Below, one piece after another: positions 36,200-46,560 of a DNA stretch of 64,000 nt. A model generated the notes under the pieces. The model saw nothing but the letters and a program-made list of their open reading frames with translations. It searched no databases and was not told the origin of the DNA. Each line of letters begins with the position of its first letter. Position 1 is the stretch's first letter. Source of the DNA: Bostrychus sinensis (Eukaryota; Chordata; Actinopteri; Gobiiformes; Eleotridae); the NCBI GenBank assembly GCA_020698575.1, contig CM036243.1, positions 26,333,403 to 26,397,402 of the forward strand, given 5' to 3'. The translations under genes were made by a program, and so were the position numbers.

Positions 36200-37732
36200 A
36201 TTGAGCAGAAAAGAGGGGTGAAGGCGGAGGACGGAGACGCCATGCTAATGCTAGGCTAAGATACGCTAAAGGCTAACAGAGACTAATAAACTATTACTGA
36301 AAGTGGTTTGGACACGAAGCGATTATATACGATACTAGATTTCTCACAGAGTAACTAAGTTAAACTGCTAGAAGATATGTCTTAAATAATTCGATTTGGT
36401 CAAATGACAAAGACCAGTTGTGTATACAGTAGAACCAACAATGGAGTGAACTCACCGGAAGTGACGTCGAGGGATTCAAAAATCCCTGAACAAACACCAG
36501 AACACGCCCAGAGCCGTCACAATAGGGTAGCAAGGTAGGTTTCTGTAAGTCTTCACAAGGTTTTCACAAACTGTTGCTGGTATTTTGGGCCATTTCTCCA
36601 TGCAGATCTCCTCTAGAGCAGTGATGTTTTGGGGCTGTCGCTGGGCAACACGGACTTTCAAGTCCCTCCAAAGATTTTCTATGGGGTTGAGATCTGGAGA
36701 CTGGCTAAGCCACTCCAGGACCTTGCAATGCTTCTTACGAAGCCATTCCTTCATTACCTGGGCAGTGTGTTTGGGATCATTGTCATGCTGAAAGACCCAG
36801 CCACGTTTCATCGTCAATGCCCTTGCTGATGAAAGGAGGTTTTCACTCAAAATCTGACAATACATGGCCCCATTCATTCTTTCCTTTACACTGGATCAGT
36901 CGTCCTGGTCCCTTCTCTGAAAAACAGCCCCAAAGCATGATGTTCCCACCCCCATGCTTTACAGTAGGTATGGTGTTCTTTGGATGCAACTCAGCATTCT
37001 TTCTCCTCCAAACACGACGAGTAGAGTTTTTACCAAAAAGTTCTATTTTGGTTTCATCTGACCATATGACATTCTCCCAATCCTCTTCTGGATCATCCAA
37101 ATGCTCTCTAGCAAACTTCAGATGGGCCTGCACATGTACTGGCTTTAGCAGGGGGACACATCTGGCACTGCAGGATTTGAGTCCCTGGTGCCGTAGTGTG
37201 TTACTGATGGTAGCCTTTGTTACTTTGGTCCCAGCTCTCTGCAGGTCATTCACTAGGTCCCCCCGTGTGGTTCTGGGATTTTTGATCACCGTTCTTGTGA
37301 TCATTTTGACCTCACGGGGTGAGATCTTGCGGGGAGCCCCAGATCGAGGGAGATTATCAGTGGTCTTGTATGTCTTCCATTTCCTAATAATTGCTCCCAC
37401 AGTTGATTTCTTCACACCAAGCTGCTTACCTATTGCAGATTCAGTCTTCCCAGCCTGGTGCAGGTCTACAATTTTGTTTCTGGTGTCCTTTGACAGCTCT
37501 TTGGTCTTGGCCATAGTGGAGTTTGGAGTGGGACTGTTTGAGGTTGTGGACAGGTGTCTTTGATATAGATAACGAGTTCAAACAGGTGCCATTAATACAG
37601 GTAACGAGCGGAGGACAGAGTAAAGTAATAGTAAAGTCAGTCAATTTTGTTGCTATATGAACAAACCACCAACTTTTTGTCTGCAGGTCTATACAAGGCC
37701 TGGGCAGCAGGGGCCCAAATTTGGCTGTTTTT

Positions 37733-38045
37733 CCACACCCTTATATCATCCATCTTCTTCTGCTGATCCTGGGCAGCAGGGGCAGCAGTCTTAGCAGGGA
37801 TGCCCAGACTTCCCTCTCCCTAGACACTTCCTACAGCTACAGAACCCCAAGGCATTCCCAGGCCAGCCAGGAAACATAGTCCCACCAGCGTGTCCTAGGT
37901 ATTCCCAGGCACCTCCTCCTGGTGGGACATGCCCGGAACAGGAGGCATCCGTAACAGATGCCCGAGCCACTCAATCTCTCAAGTCACTCTCGAGCCACTC
38001 TCCTCTCAATGTGGAGGAGCAGTGGCTCTACTCTGAGCCCCCCCC
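37733..38045 (-). pseudogene. Rex3/RTE LINE 3' fragment
   Basis: Minus strand matches the 3' end of the Rex3 copy at 43690-43900: blocks equivalent to gggcatgtcccacc, cctaggacacgctggtggga, ctatgtttcctggctggcct and the terminal gcagaagaagatggatga. Truncated; no intact frame. Confidence 0.8.
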
Positions 38046-38448
38046 CCCCACTGTGGCTATTTTTGGTCGCATACTTTAGTGAAATGTTCCTGTGTGCTTT
38101 ATATCCGCTGAAATAAAGTGCGCCGGGTGACGGCTTTAGTTATTGACACAACAATATCCCGCATGCGCTCTCAGCAATTAGTTAAATATTTAACACACAA
38201 ATGCTTGTTTGAAGGATAAAACTGCGTTAGTCCATAGCAGTGTTAGTTTGGTGATTTTATTTTGCGATGTGTACAACATAAATATGCTTTTTGAAGCTGC
38301 CCTTGTCCGGCTTCTTGTTCCGTCTAGCCGAATGCGGAAGTAGATAGTGCATAACCCCTATTGTCTGGCCAATCAGAGCTCAAGTAGCCCTGACCAATCA
38401 CAGAGCTCGTTACATCGCTTTTCTTTTTATTTTATATAACTTTAGCCA

Positions 38449-38852
38449 GGAGGACCAGGAACGCCACGGAAAAGCTAAAAGGAGAAGCTAATCGGAGAAG
38501 CTAATATGTTTTGCAAATGCTTTTCCGAAAAGGTTTTGTAAATACATTTAGAAATCAGTTTCCTAAATGGATTAATGAATAACGCTATTAATCCTTCTTT
38601 TATTAAAAGCATTTAGTAATCCATTTATTAAATCCTCTTTTAAAAACTCATTTAATGAAAGCATTTAGTAATCTGTTTATTAAAGGCTCTTTTAAAAACT
38701 CTTTTAATAAAAGCATTTAGTAATCCAATTATTAAATGCTCTTTTAAACACTCTTTTAATAAAAGCATTTAGTAATCCATTTATTAAAGGCTATTTTAAA
38801 AACTCTTTTAATAAAAGCATTATTCCTTTTCGCGTGGCGCTCACGGTCCTCC
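38449..38852. mobile_element. 52-bp tandem array bracketed by inverted repeats (MITE-like)
   Basis: Left end 38449-38474 (ggaggaccaggaacgccacg...) and right end 38826-38852, inverted GGAGGACCGTGAGCGCCACG..., match at about 22 of 26 positions. Between them are at least four copies of a 52-bp AT-rich unit (period measured from successive 'aaagcatttagtaatc' at 38609, 38661, 38713, 38765 and a last partial at 38817). No ORF. Target duplication and superfamily not resolved. Confidence 0.75.
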
Positions 38853-40288
38853 ATACCTATATACCTGGTTAACCTGTTTAATAAGGGAAATATGTGCTGC
38901 TCCCAAATTACACTGTGAGCTAGACAGGTACTGACAGGTTACACTCAGATGTCTGTAATCAATAAGACAGAAATTGGGGGTGTGGTCTTTATATTTTAGT
39001 AGCAGAAATATATATTGTATTTTCCACTATGTAGCTTGACTAGGGGTGTGACGAGATCTTGCGAGATAAAAATGTCACAAGATTTCTCGTCAGAGTGGAG
39101 TGCAATCTTTTGAATACTTTTTTTTTTTTTTTTAACCACTGGGCTGCATCTCAGAGCAATATGTAGGTTATTATTCCCATGGACAGAGTTTGGGGATAGT
39201 GCAAAAACATCAGAAGAAGGCGTTAGCAAACATAATGAAGTGCACAGGTGAAATCCAAGATGCACTTTTAAATCACCTGCTCTCATTAAGCGCATCACGC
39301 GCTGTGCGTAGGGCACCAACTGCTGGAATGGCATTGTGTCTTTGCGCAGCTGTATTTGTAGAACTCACAAGATTTCTGACAGTTTTTGTTTTTTCATATT
39401 TACATATTCAGTTTTGGACAGGAAATGTTAAGAAAAACAGTGTGTTCAGTTGATGCAGGGTTGTGTGTCACTGTCCCTGTGAATCATGGTTGGACCATGA
39501 CCAATACTGGACTATGTTACATATGGAGTTTTGAGTACAGCTGACTGTTTCTTCAAAATGTACTTTCAGGAACAAATGTTTGTTTTTTTGTGGGTTTTTA
39601 ATTGATAAATAAGTAATTTTTTACTGAATAATAAACTTTTATGACAGCATCATAAGTCGAGTGAGTGAATTCAAATGTATGCCTCTATGTCTATAACATG
39701 TCAGGTCACGTGTGGCATTTTTCACCTGTGTCATGGTGCTATGTTATTTTTCCACTTTTCCATAATTTTAACACTAAAGAGAGAGTAAACTTAACAGTAT
39801 ATAGATAAGGACCAGAAACATTTCAATAAGAGTAAAATTTACTGTTGGAAATGTACTGTAACTTACACAATTACACAATAAAATCTCAACAAGGCTCTTT
39901 TCTGAAATAATGTCAGGGGAACTTTGGATTTTAACTTAAGTTTGATTGGTGGATTACATTAGACAGTAGACATATCCAGTGGCATAATGATGCTGTGTGT
40001 TACAGCTACAGTGACATAAATGATAGCACCCAGACCTGAGAATCAGTTACCTTTGCCAGATGGATTTATTAAAAGGGCTAAATTATGCAAAATCAACTTT
40101 TTTATATTGTTGTTCCCTCATCAAAAGCATACCTAGAGTTATGTTTTGCTTTATTCATGCCTGTATGAGTAATCCTCTTCCCATGTCAAATGTCAGAAAT
40201 GTTTATTTTTTTAACCTGCACCTATTTGTCCTCTATATGACAAGTACCACTTTTCTTTTGTGGAAATTCATACTGTCTTTTTAAGTAA
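38853..40288. other. intergenic, no gene recognised
   Basis: AT-rich DNA with a T-run at 39117-39134. Reading frames are short and lack any family signature. Confidence 0.55.
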
Positions 40289-40418
40289 ACTCCTGTTCAA
40301 AAGTTTCTTTTAGTCAGACAGGAGTGTTTGTTTACCTGCTTTACTTCCTGTAGCCGAAACTAGTAAAGCAGGTAAACAAACATTCCTGTCTGACTAAAAG
40401 AAACTTTTGAACAGAAGT
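40289..40418. repeat. near-perfect 55-bp inverted repeat (foldback)
   Basis: Left arm about 40289-40345 starts at actcctgttcaaaag and ends at ctgctttact; right arm 40362-40418 is its complement with two mismatches; the loop is 16 nt (ttcctgtagccgaaac-like). Each arm contains gtttgtttacctgctt. Probably a short foldback MITE; it would be prone to cruciform formation. Confidence 0.85.
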
Positions 40419-41865
40419 ACCACTTTTGTTGTAACAATGTTTTCACTGCATTGTAACCAGTAGCCCCACTTCATCTACATCTCAGTTACAAACTTCTTCT
40501 GTGTCTCCTCCTTCGCAGCTCATTGTTGGACAAAAGCTCCTTGTTTCTCATTGGCAACGACAACACTACAGAACAACTGGGACAGACTGTGCCAGAACAG
40601 CTAATTGTATCATGATAATGTAGCAGGGCTTGTTTTGACATATGGTGAAGTTGGAATGGCGGTGGGACGGAGGGGTGGGGGGTGGGGTCTAGTTAAAACC
40701 TGGCTGCTTCTGAACATAGAGGGTGGGCCAGACGCTGGTGTGGACAGGAACATAAGCGGGTCTAGATAAGACCAGAGCATTCCTACACGTTATCTGACAG
40801 CGTTGTGCAAATAAACATGTATTCTTAAGTGGATCACACAGCTTACACTTATGCCAAAGACTGTGAACATGATATATTTTGATGATACTCTTTGATATAA
40901 AAGTCCGAACGCAATCCAACACTAAGTTAGTAATTGTTGGTAATTGCAGTCTTGTTGGCTTTACCCACCACAGTCTACAACAAGTAAACAAGAAAAGATA
41001 AAAACAGAGGTATCAAAAGATCAGAAAGTGAATAAAAGAATTATTGTTATGATAAAACTGCAAGGCTGAGATTCCCGTATGCAACACTGTGAATACACAG
41101 TATCAGCTGGGTCAGGCTGCCTTGCAGGAGAGCTTCCTCACACACTAGTGTTTTTCCATGACGTGTCTTCTGTATGGAGCCTGAGCATGTGCCATTTCCT
41201 CAGTCAGAACACACTACATTTGTTCAAAGATAAACAAGTTCTTTTCTTATTATTTTTGATAGAACTAAATGTGAAATGCCTTGCAAGTGACAAGTAAGTA
41301 GATAAGGTACGTAATGGTCCATAAAATGGTGGATATGTATTGTACAATATATTCAAAGTAGTTTTTCACACTGTCCCAACTCTTTCAGAAATGAGGTTGT
41401 ACAAACAAGCTGTTGATGCATACTAATGCAAGCGTAATTGGAATCAAGAGCATTGCTATTTATAAGCTCTCTACAAACACCACATCTGATAATGCAACTT
41501 CTGCCCACATTGTTAAGCAACAAAAAAACAAAGCAAAAAAAAAAAACAAAAAAAAAAAAACAAAAGTACAATTACAAAAGTCTAGTTACCAAACAACTTG
41601 TGTGACATGCTGTAACATTATGCAACAAGCTTAACCACGGTGAGCCACATGTGTTGGATATTGATAAAGAGGAAACCGTTGAGACGCAAAGACAATGTAT
41701 TGTTTTACTGTTCCTTCCTGAAGATAGCGTCTCCAGGGCAGTTTTTCATCAATAAAAAATACAGTTAAAAAATTGTAAAATACTGTCAAATATCTAGCAA
41801 CAGTAACTGTAAAAGTCCTGTTCGGTAAAATGTAAAATAGATAAAAAACAAAAGTGATGGGTAGC
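40419..41865. other. intergenic, no gene recognised
   Basis: Nothing identifiable apart from A-rich tracts around 41520-41570. The frames there (runs of Lys/Asn or Phe) are products of homopolymer sequence. Confidence 0.55.
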
Positions 41866-41958
41866 AGTAGTATTAGTGTTAGTAGTAGTAATGGACGAGG
41901 ATGTAGTAGTGATTGTCGTAGTAATGGTGTTAGCTTTAGTAGTAGTAGTAGCGGTAGT
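41866..41958. repeat. degenerate (GTA)n tract, target of the Rex3 insertion
   Basis: gtagtagtaatgg-type repeats. The tract resumes after the LINE at 43923-43975. The last 12 bases (agtagcggtagt, 41947-41958) are the left copy of the Rex3 target duplication. Confidence 0.85.
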
Positions 41959-43922
41959 TCTACTGGGAGACTTCAATGCCCACGCGGGCAATGACAGTGA
42001 TACCTAACCCTAACCCTGTGATGGACACCGTAAGTAAGGGATCCCGTCAGGCTCAACAAGGAGTCCTATCGAGCTTGGCTGGCTCGTGGGACTCCTGAGG
42101 CAGCCGACAGGTACCGGCAGGCCAAGCGTGCCGCTGCCCGGGCAGTTGTGGAGGCAAAAACTCGGATCTGGGAGGAGTTCGGGGAGGCCATGGAGGAGAA
42201 CTATTGGTTGGCCTCGAAGAAATTCTGGCAAACCGTCCGGCGCCTCAGGAGGGGGAAGCAGTGCTTCGCCAACACTGTTTACAGTGAGGGTGGGGAGCTG
42301 CTGACCTCGACTGGGGATGTTGTCGGGCGGTGGAAGGAATACTTCAAGGATCTCCTCAATCCCACCGACACGTCTTTCGTTGAGGAGGCAGAGGCTGGGG
42401 ACTCGGGGGTGGACTCATCCATCACCCAAGCTGAAGTCACCGAGGTGGTTAAAAAGCTCCTTGCTGGCAGGGCACCGGGGGTGGATGACACGTCTCTGCA
42501 ACATCGTGTGGCGGTCGGGGACAGTTCCTCTGGACTGGCAGACCGGGGTGGTGGTCCATGTTTTTAAGAAGGGGGACCGGAGCGTGTGTTCCAACTATAG
42601 GGGGATCACACTTCTCAGCCTCCCCAGGAAAGTCTATTCCAGGGTACTGGAGAGGAGAATTCAGCCAATAGTCGAACCTCGGATTCAGGAGGAAACAATG
42701 CGGTTTTCGCCCCGGTCGTGGAACAGTGGACCAGCTCTATACCCTCCATAGGGTGCTTGAAGGTTCGTGGGAGTTCGCCCAACCAGTCCACATGTGCTTT
42801 GTGGATTTGGAGAGGGCGTTCGACCGTGTCCCTCGTGGTATCCTGTGGGGGTGCTCTGGGAGTATGGGGTCCGAGGCCCTCTGCTAAGGGCTGTCCAGTC
42901 TCTGTATGACCGGAGGAGGAGTTTGGTCCTGCATTGCCGGTTGTAAGTCGGACCTGTTCCCAGTGCATGTTGGACTCCGGCAGGGCTGTCCTTTGTCACC
43001 GGTTCTGTTCATAATTTTTATGGAGAGAATTTCTAGGCGCAGCCAGGGGCCGGAGGGAGTCTGGTTTGGGGACCACAGGATTTCATCTCTGCTTTTTGCA
43101 GATGATGATGGTTGTCCTGTTGGCTTCATCAGGCCAAGACCTTCAGCATGCACTGGGGCGGTTTGCAGCCGAGTGTGAAGCGGCTGGGATGAGAATCAGC
43201 ACCTCCAAGTCCAAGGCCATGGTTCTCGACCGGAAAAGGGTGGTTTGCTCTCTCCAGGTTGGAGGGGAGTTTCTGCCTCAAGTGGAGGAGTTCAAGTATC
43301 TTGGGGTCGTGTTCACGAGTGAGGGAAGGATGGAGCATGAGATTGACAGACAGATCGGTGCAGCGTCTGCAGTAATGCGGTCGTTGTATCGGGCTGTTGT
43401 GGTGAAGAAGGAGCTGAGCCAAAAGGCAAAGCTCTCGATTTACCGGTCGATCTACGTTCCTACTCTCACCTATGGTCATGAGCTTTGGGTCATGACTGAA
43501 AGGACAAGATCCCGGATACAAGCGGCCGAAATGAGTTTCCTCCGCAGGGTGGCTGGGTGCTCCCTTAGAGATAGGGTGAGGAGCTCAGTTACACGGGAGG
43601 GGCTCGGAGTAGAGCCGCTGGTCCTCCACATCGAGAGCAGCCGACTGAGGTGGCTCGGGCATCTGTTCCAGGTGCCTCCTGGTCGCCTCCCTGGGGAGGT
43701 GTTCCGGGCATGTCCCGCTGGGAGGAGGCCCCGGGGAAGACCTAGGACACGCTGGAGGGACTATGTCCCTCGGCTGGCCTGGGAACGCCTTGGGGTGCCC
43801 CCGGTAGAGTTGGAGGAAGTGTCTGTGGTGAGGGAAGTCTGGGCATCTCTGCTTAGACTGCTGCCCCCGTGACCCGGCCCCGGATAAAGCAGAAGAAGAT
43901 GGATGGATGGATGGATGGATGG
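41959..43922 (+). mobile_element. Rex3 (RTE clade) LINE, internally deleted, perfect 12-bp target duplication
   Basis: Flanked by agtagcggtagt at 41947-41958 and 43923-43934. Begins inside the endonuclease (LLGDFNAHAGNDSD), loses most of it at about 42003-42018, then continues with AWLARGTPEAADRYRQAKRA and FWQTVRRLRRGKQCFANTVY. Reverse transcriptase parts are CSNYRGITLLS, FVDLERAFDRVPRG, RQGCPLSPVLF and SSLLFADD. The last block 43066-43872 is open for 268 codons (RISTSKSKAMVLDRK, QVEEFKYLGVVFTSEG, LRWLGHLFQVP, GRPRTRWRDYVPRLA). It ends in (GATG)n at about 43900-43922, typical of Rex3. Several frameshifts between blocks; dead copy. Confidence 0.93.
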
Positions 43923-43974
43923 AGTAGCGGTAGTAGAAGATATTACTGTACTGGTAGTGGCAGTGGTAGTAGCA

Positions 43975-44125
43975 GCAAGTACTTTCTACTTAAGTACATT
44001 TTCACTAAATACTTTTTACATTCTCAAGTAATAATTATTATTGAGTACTTCTACTTGGGTAATATTATTTTGCAGTAATAGTACTTTTACTTGCAACTGT
44101 AAGTACAAATTTTCAGTACTACTAC
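43975..44125. repeat. AGTACTTTTACTT-type dispersed repeat
   Basis: Repeated 'aagtactttctacttaagta', 'gagtacttctacttggg' and 'agtacttttacttgcaac' phrases, a repeat type seen widely in fish. It lies between the (GTA)n tract and the Harbinger-like element. Boundaries approximate. Confidence 0.45.
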
Positions 44126-44427
44126 CATCGCAGTATAAAAACAAGAGAAAAAATATCTATCATTTATCAAAGGTTTGCGTGCACGCTAAATGAAAAAGAC
44201 GTGCTAAAAATGGAGCAAACCCAGGCGCAGCTGAGATTTGCGTCTCTCACAGGAGCAAATTGCGGCGCAGATTTTGCTCCTGTGATTCAATGAATATGTA
44301 AAACAAGGCATTCTTGCCAAAACGCGCTAAATTCAAGGCGTGGAAAATGCAAATGAAGTCAGTTTGCAGTAAGTTCTAATTCCTAAACAGGGCTCATTTA
44401 CAAAGATACAATAGTAATGTGTTGATA

Positions 44428-45803
44428 GACCCTTTTCATGTGATGTCAGACAACTTCCGTTTTGAGATGATGGAATGTATCTTCAGTTCCGGTGTCGTGC
44501 TTCTCCCATAAGAAATTCACCCAGACTTTTTTTAAAATTGCCGTTTACAAGTTTACACAATGTACAGCGATTTTCAAATGAATATTTACCCACAAAATGT
44601 TCAAAACTTGCGAAAGAATATTAATTCTTCAACCAAGGATACTTGGATTATGAAGTGAGTGCTTTGTTATGTAGCTAGATAGCGTTAGCAACATGGCTAA
44701 GTGATAGAGCTGCGCTATAAAACAGTGTTAGATCATGACATGATCTGAGTTTATCTGAATATTTGACAATCTGCTTATCAGGAAATACCACTGGATAGTA
44801 CTACAGTATATTTGCATTTAGTAAATCTCTGTGCTTGAACACTGACTCTGCTGTAGTGATCAATCTGTGACAAAATAATAGACTTTTCAGGTCTAATTAG
44901 AAGTTCATTGCAGTACTATGCAGTGAGCCTTTCAGACAAGCAGATTGTCATTCATTTAGATCGTAACATAATCTAATATTACTCACCTGTCTGGATGAGG
45001 CCCACCTGCTGCATCCTGGATTTCCCGGACCTATCTCGCTCCACTCACCTGTCTGGATGAGGTCCCTGCTGCAGCCCGGATCTCCTGGACCTATCTCGCC
45101 CACTCACCTGTCTGGATGAGGCTACCTGCTGCATCCTATGGACTTCCTCAACCTATCTCACCCACTCTCGTCTGGATGAATCCTTACAGAGCTGATCTAT
45201 GATCCTATAGATGAACTAAGGGACTAGCAGTCCTAGATGCATTACCTGTCCGTCCTGGGAGAGGATCTCTCCTTCAATATGGGCTCCATAAGGTTTCTTC
45301 TTTTTTCCCGTAGCTGGGTTTTTTAGGAGTTTTTCCTTACCGAGAAGGAGGGTCTAAGGACAGGAGTGTCCTGGGTCTGTTTAGTTTAGTGTAGTTATTG
45401 TTTGTGCTGATTGTGTGTTAAGTCTGATTGTGTGTTTATGTTTGATCAACTGTTTGTGAAGCCCTTTGAGGTGACTTTTGTTGTGATATTGGGCTATACA
45501 AATAAATCTGAATTGAATTGAATTGTTTTATCGCACACCCCGTTAGACCTATTGCTAACGCTACAGCATTAACAACTACTAGCTTTAGCTACAAGACAAA
45601 ACACTTACCTTCATAATCAAATAAGTAACCCTCAATGAAAAATGTATATCCCTTTTCGAGTTTCTGTACATCATGTAGCCTTATATTTGGCCAAATTTTA
45701 AGACTCCGAGTAAATTCCTTACTGGCGAGCAGCAGCACCGGAAATGAAGATACATTCCATCGTCTCAAAACGGAAGTTGTCTGACGTCATCGTGAAAAGG
45801 GCC
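44428..45803. mobile_element. foldback DNA transposon (ISL2EU/Harbinger-like), TA target duplication
   Basis: Long terminal inverted repeats: left gacccttttcatgtgatgtc..., right inverted GGCCCTTTTCACGATGACGT..., alike over about 75 bp through aacttccgttttgag and ggaatgtatcttcagttccg. Weaker inverted similarity extends about 230 bp inward. TA lies on each side (44426-44427 and 45804-45805). The middle is interrupted by an L2 3' fragment (44982-45525), leaving about 830 bp of its own DNA. No transposase. Superfamily name is a recollection of similar fish ends. Confidence 0.75.
44982..45525 (+). pseudogene. 5'-truncated L2 LINE 3' UTR, nested
   Basis: Same tandem units (cacctgtctggatgaggccc) and terminal region (cctttgaggtgacttttgtt, gaattgaattgaattg) as the L2 element at 32114-32760, in opposite orientation. 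No coding part remains. It is inserted into the foldback element. Confidence 0.92.
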
Positions 45804-46560
45804 TATTTGAAGTCGAAGGAAACAAAGAAACAGACTTTACCTGCGGCACTTTTTCCTCGATTCTCGCTCGTATTTCCCTGAACTTCAGCCTTTTACAGCT
45901 GCTGTCTCTGGGCTTTCAGTCTGTTTAACATCCTTTGAAATCCTTACGGTGACAGAACAGTCTTTAAAAGCTGCGCAAAGTCTACTCACTGTGTTTATCT
46001 CATTGCCTCCCAATGCTCGCTGCGGCGCTTGACTGACAGCTGCCCCTACAGAGGCTCAAGGCTGTGTGGATTTGATCAAGCGGAGGACATCGAAAATGTT
46101 TTTTAATTGTTATTTTTAGTCGATCACCATCAGCATGCCATATAGGCTACTGATACATTTTATATAATTGTTTGAAAGGTTACTGGCTCTGACAGACAGT
46201 GAAAAGGACTTTCCTCTCCCTTCACTTCACTGTCACTGTCTGAAAGTAAAATGCAATAAAACAATTCTCCCTCAGATACAGTGAACACAGCTCTACTACA
46301 GTCAGTCCTGTTATTTGTTGGACTCTCAGATTGTGTTTTGTGTTGCATCTCTGTAGGAAAGATGCAGTCAGAGCTGGCAAACAGCGTTGCTCTTGCTGTC
46401 AGTGCATTTTATGCTCACGCAAAATTCTCATTTACATGCAGTTACTTGCACAGATTCTCTTCGTATGTCACACGCAACACGCCCACAAATACCAGATGCT
46501 ATTTTTTAAGCTGCACTCGCAATTTTGCACTTGTCTTAGTAAATATGGCCCTATGTTTTC

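Larger units (their letters stand above)
32114..36537 (-). mobile_element. L2-clade LINE, near full length (about 4.4 kb)
   Basis: Lies antisense to the plus strand inside the Tc1 transposase gene. The 3' end on the minus strand is cctgaattgaattg, a typical L2-type terminus; the 5' end is near 36537, and a short gttt-type duplication is possible at the junctions. The 3' UTR contains about four 60-62-bp tandem units (32500-32745). Since the interrupted Tc1 sequence resumes directly on both sides, the whole block is one insertion. Confidence 0.9.
32061..37514 (-). pseudogene. Tc1-type transposase, frameshifted and interrupted
   Basis: Starts MAKTKELSKDTRNKIVDLHQ with the paired-like HTH domain (GKTESAIGKQLGV, GAIIRKWKTY). 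The DDE catalytic domain follows with WSDETKIELFG, QHDNDPKHTA and PDLNPIENLWRDLK, so all three acidic positions are present. A single-base frameshift lies near 36870, between CKGKNEWG and MNGAMYCQIL. The reading stops matching Tc1 at VKTYR (about 36541); the last residues KRLTSVIANKGYITKY are found beyond the LINE, ending with the stop at 32061-32063. It cannot make a working enzyme as it stands. Confidence 0.93.
31847..37618 (-). mobile_element. Tc1/mariner element split by an L2 LINE, one end deleted
   Basis: The left terminus CAGTGGGGCAAAAAAGTATT follows a TA at 31845-31846, the Tc1 target. Tc1 sequence runs to about 32113, is interrupted by the LINE at 32114-36537, and resumes through the transposase gene and a short 5' UTR to about 37618. 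There the expected second inverted repeat is missing. Total Tc1 DNA is about 1.35 kb. See the transposase pseudogene for coding details. Confidence 0.9.
44150..46560. mobile_element. probable Harbinger-like non-autonomous element, split by a nested insertion
   Basis: The left side has 'tttatcaaaggtttgcgtgc' and GCGC-rich 'gcgtctctcacaggagcaaa'. The right side, inverted, begins with AGGGCCATATTTACTAAGAC and continues TGCAAAATTGCGAG, an end type I associate with Harbinger-like elements. Between them sits the foldback element 44428-45803. Ends and target duplication are not exact; this is the least certain layer of the nest. Confidence 0.4.

Noticed and set aside
36817..37563. 248-codon plus-strand reading frame
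   Set aside because: Antisense shadow of the Tc1 transposase gene, which matches its family on the minus strand.
42003..42017. Interstitial telomere marking a chromosome fusion
   Set aside because: Only 2.5 units inside a LINE; far too short, and a local repair event explains it better.
43066..43872. 268-codon frame as a domesticated gene
   Set aside because: It is the C-terminal part of a Rex3 copy with broken upstream blocks and a perfect target duplication, so an ordinary dead insertion.
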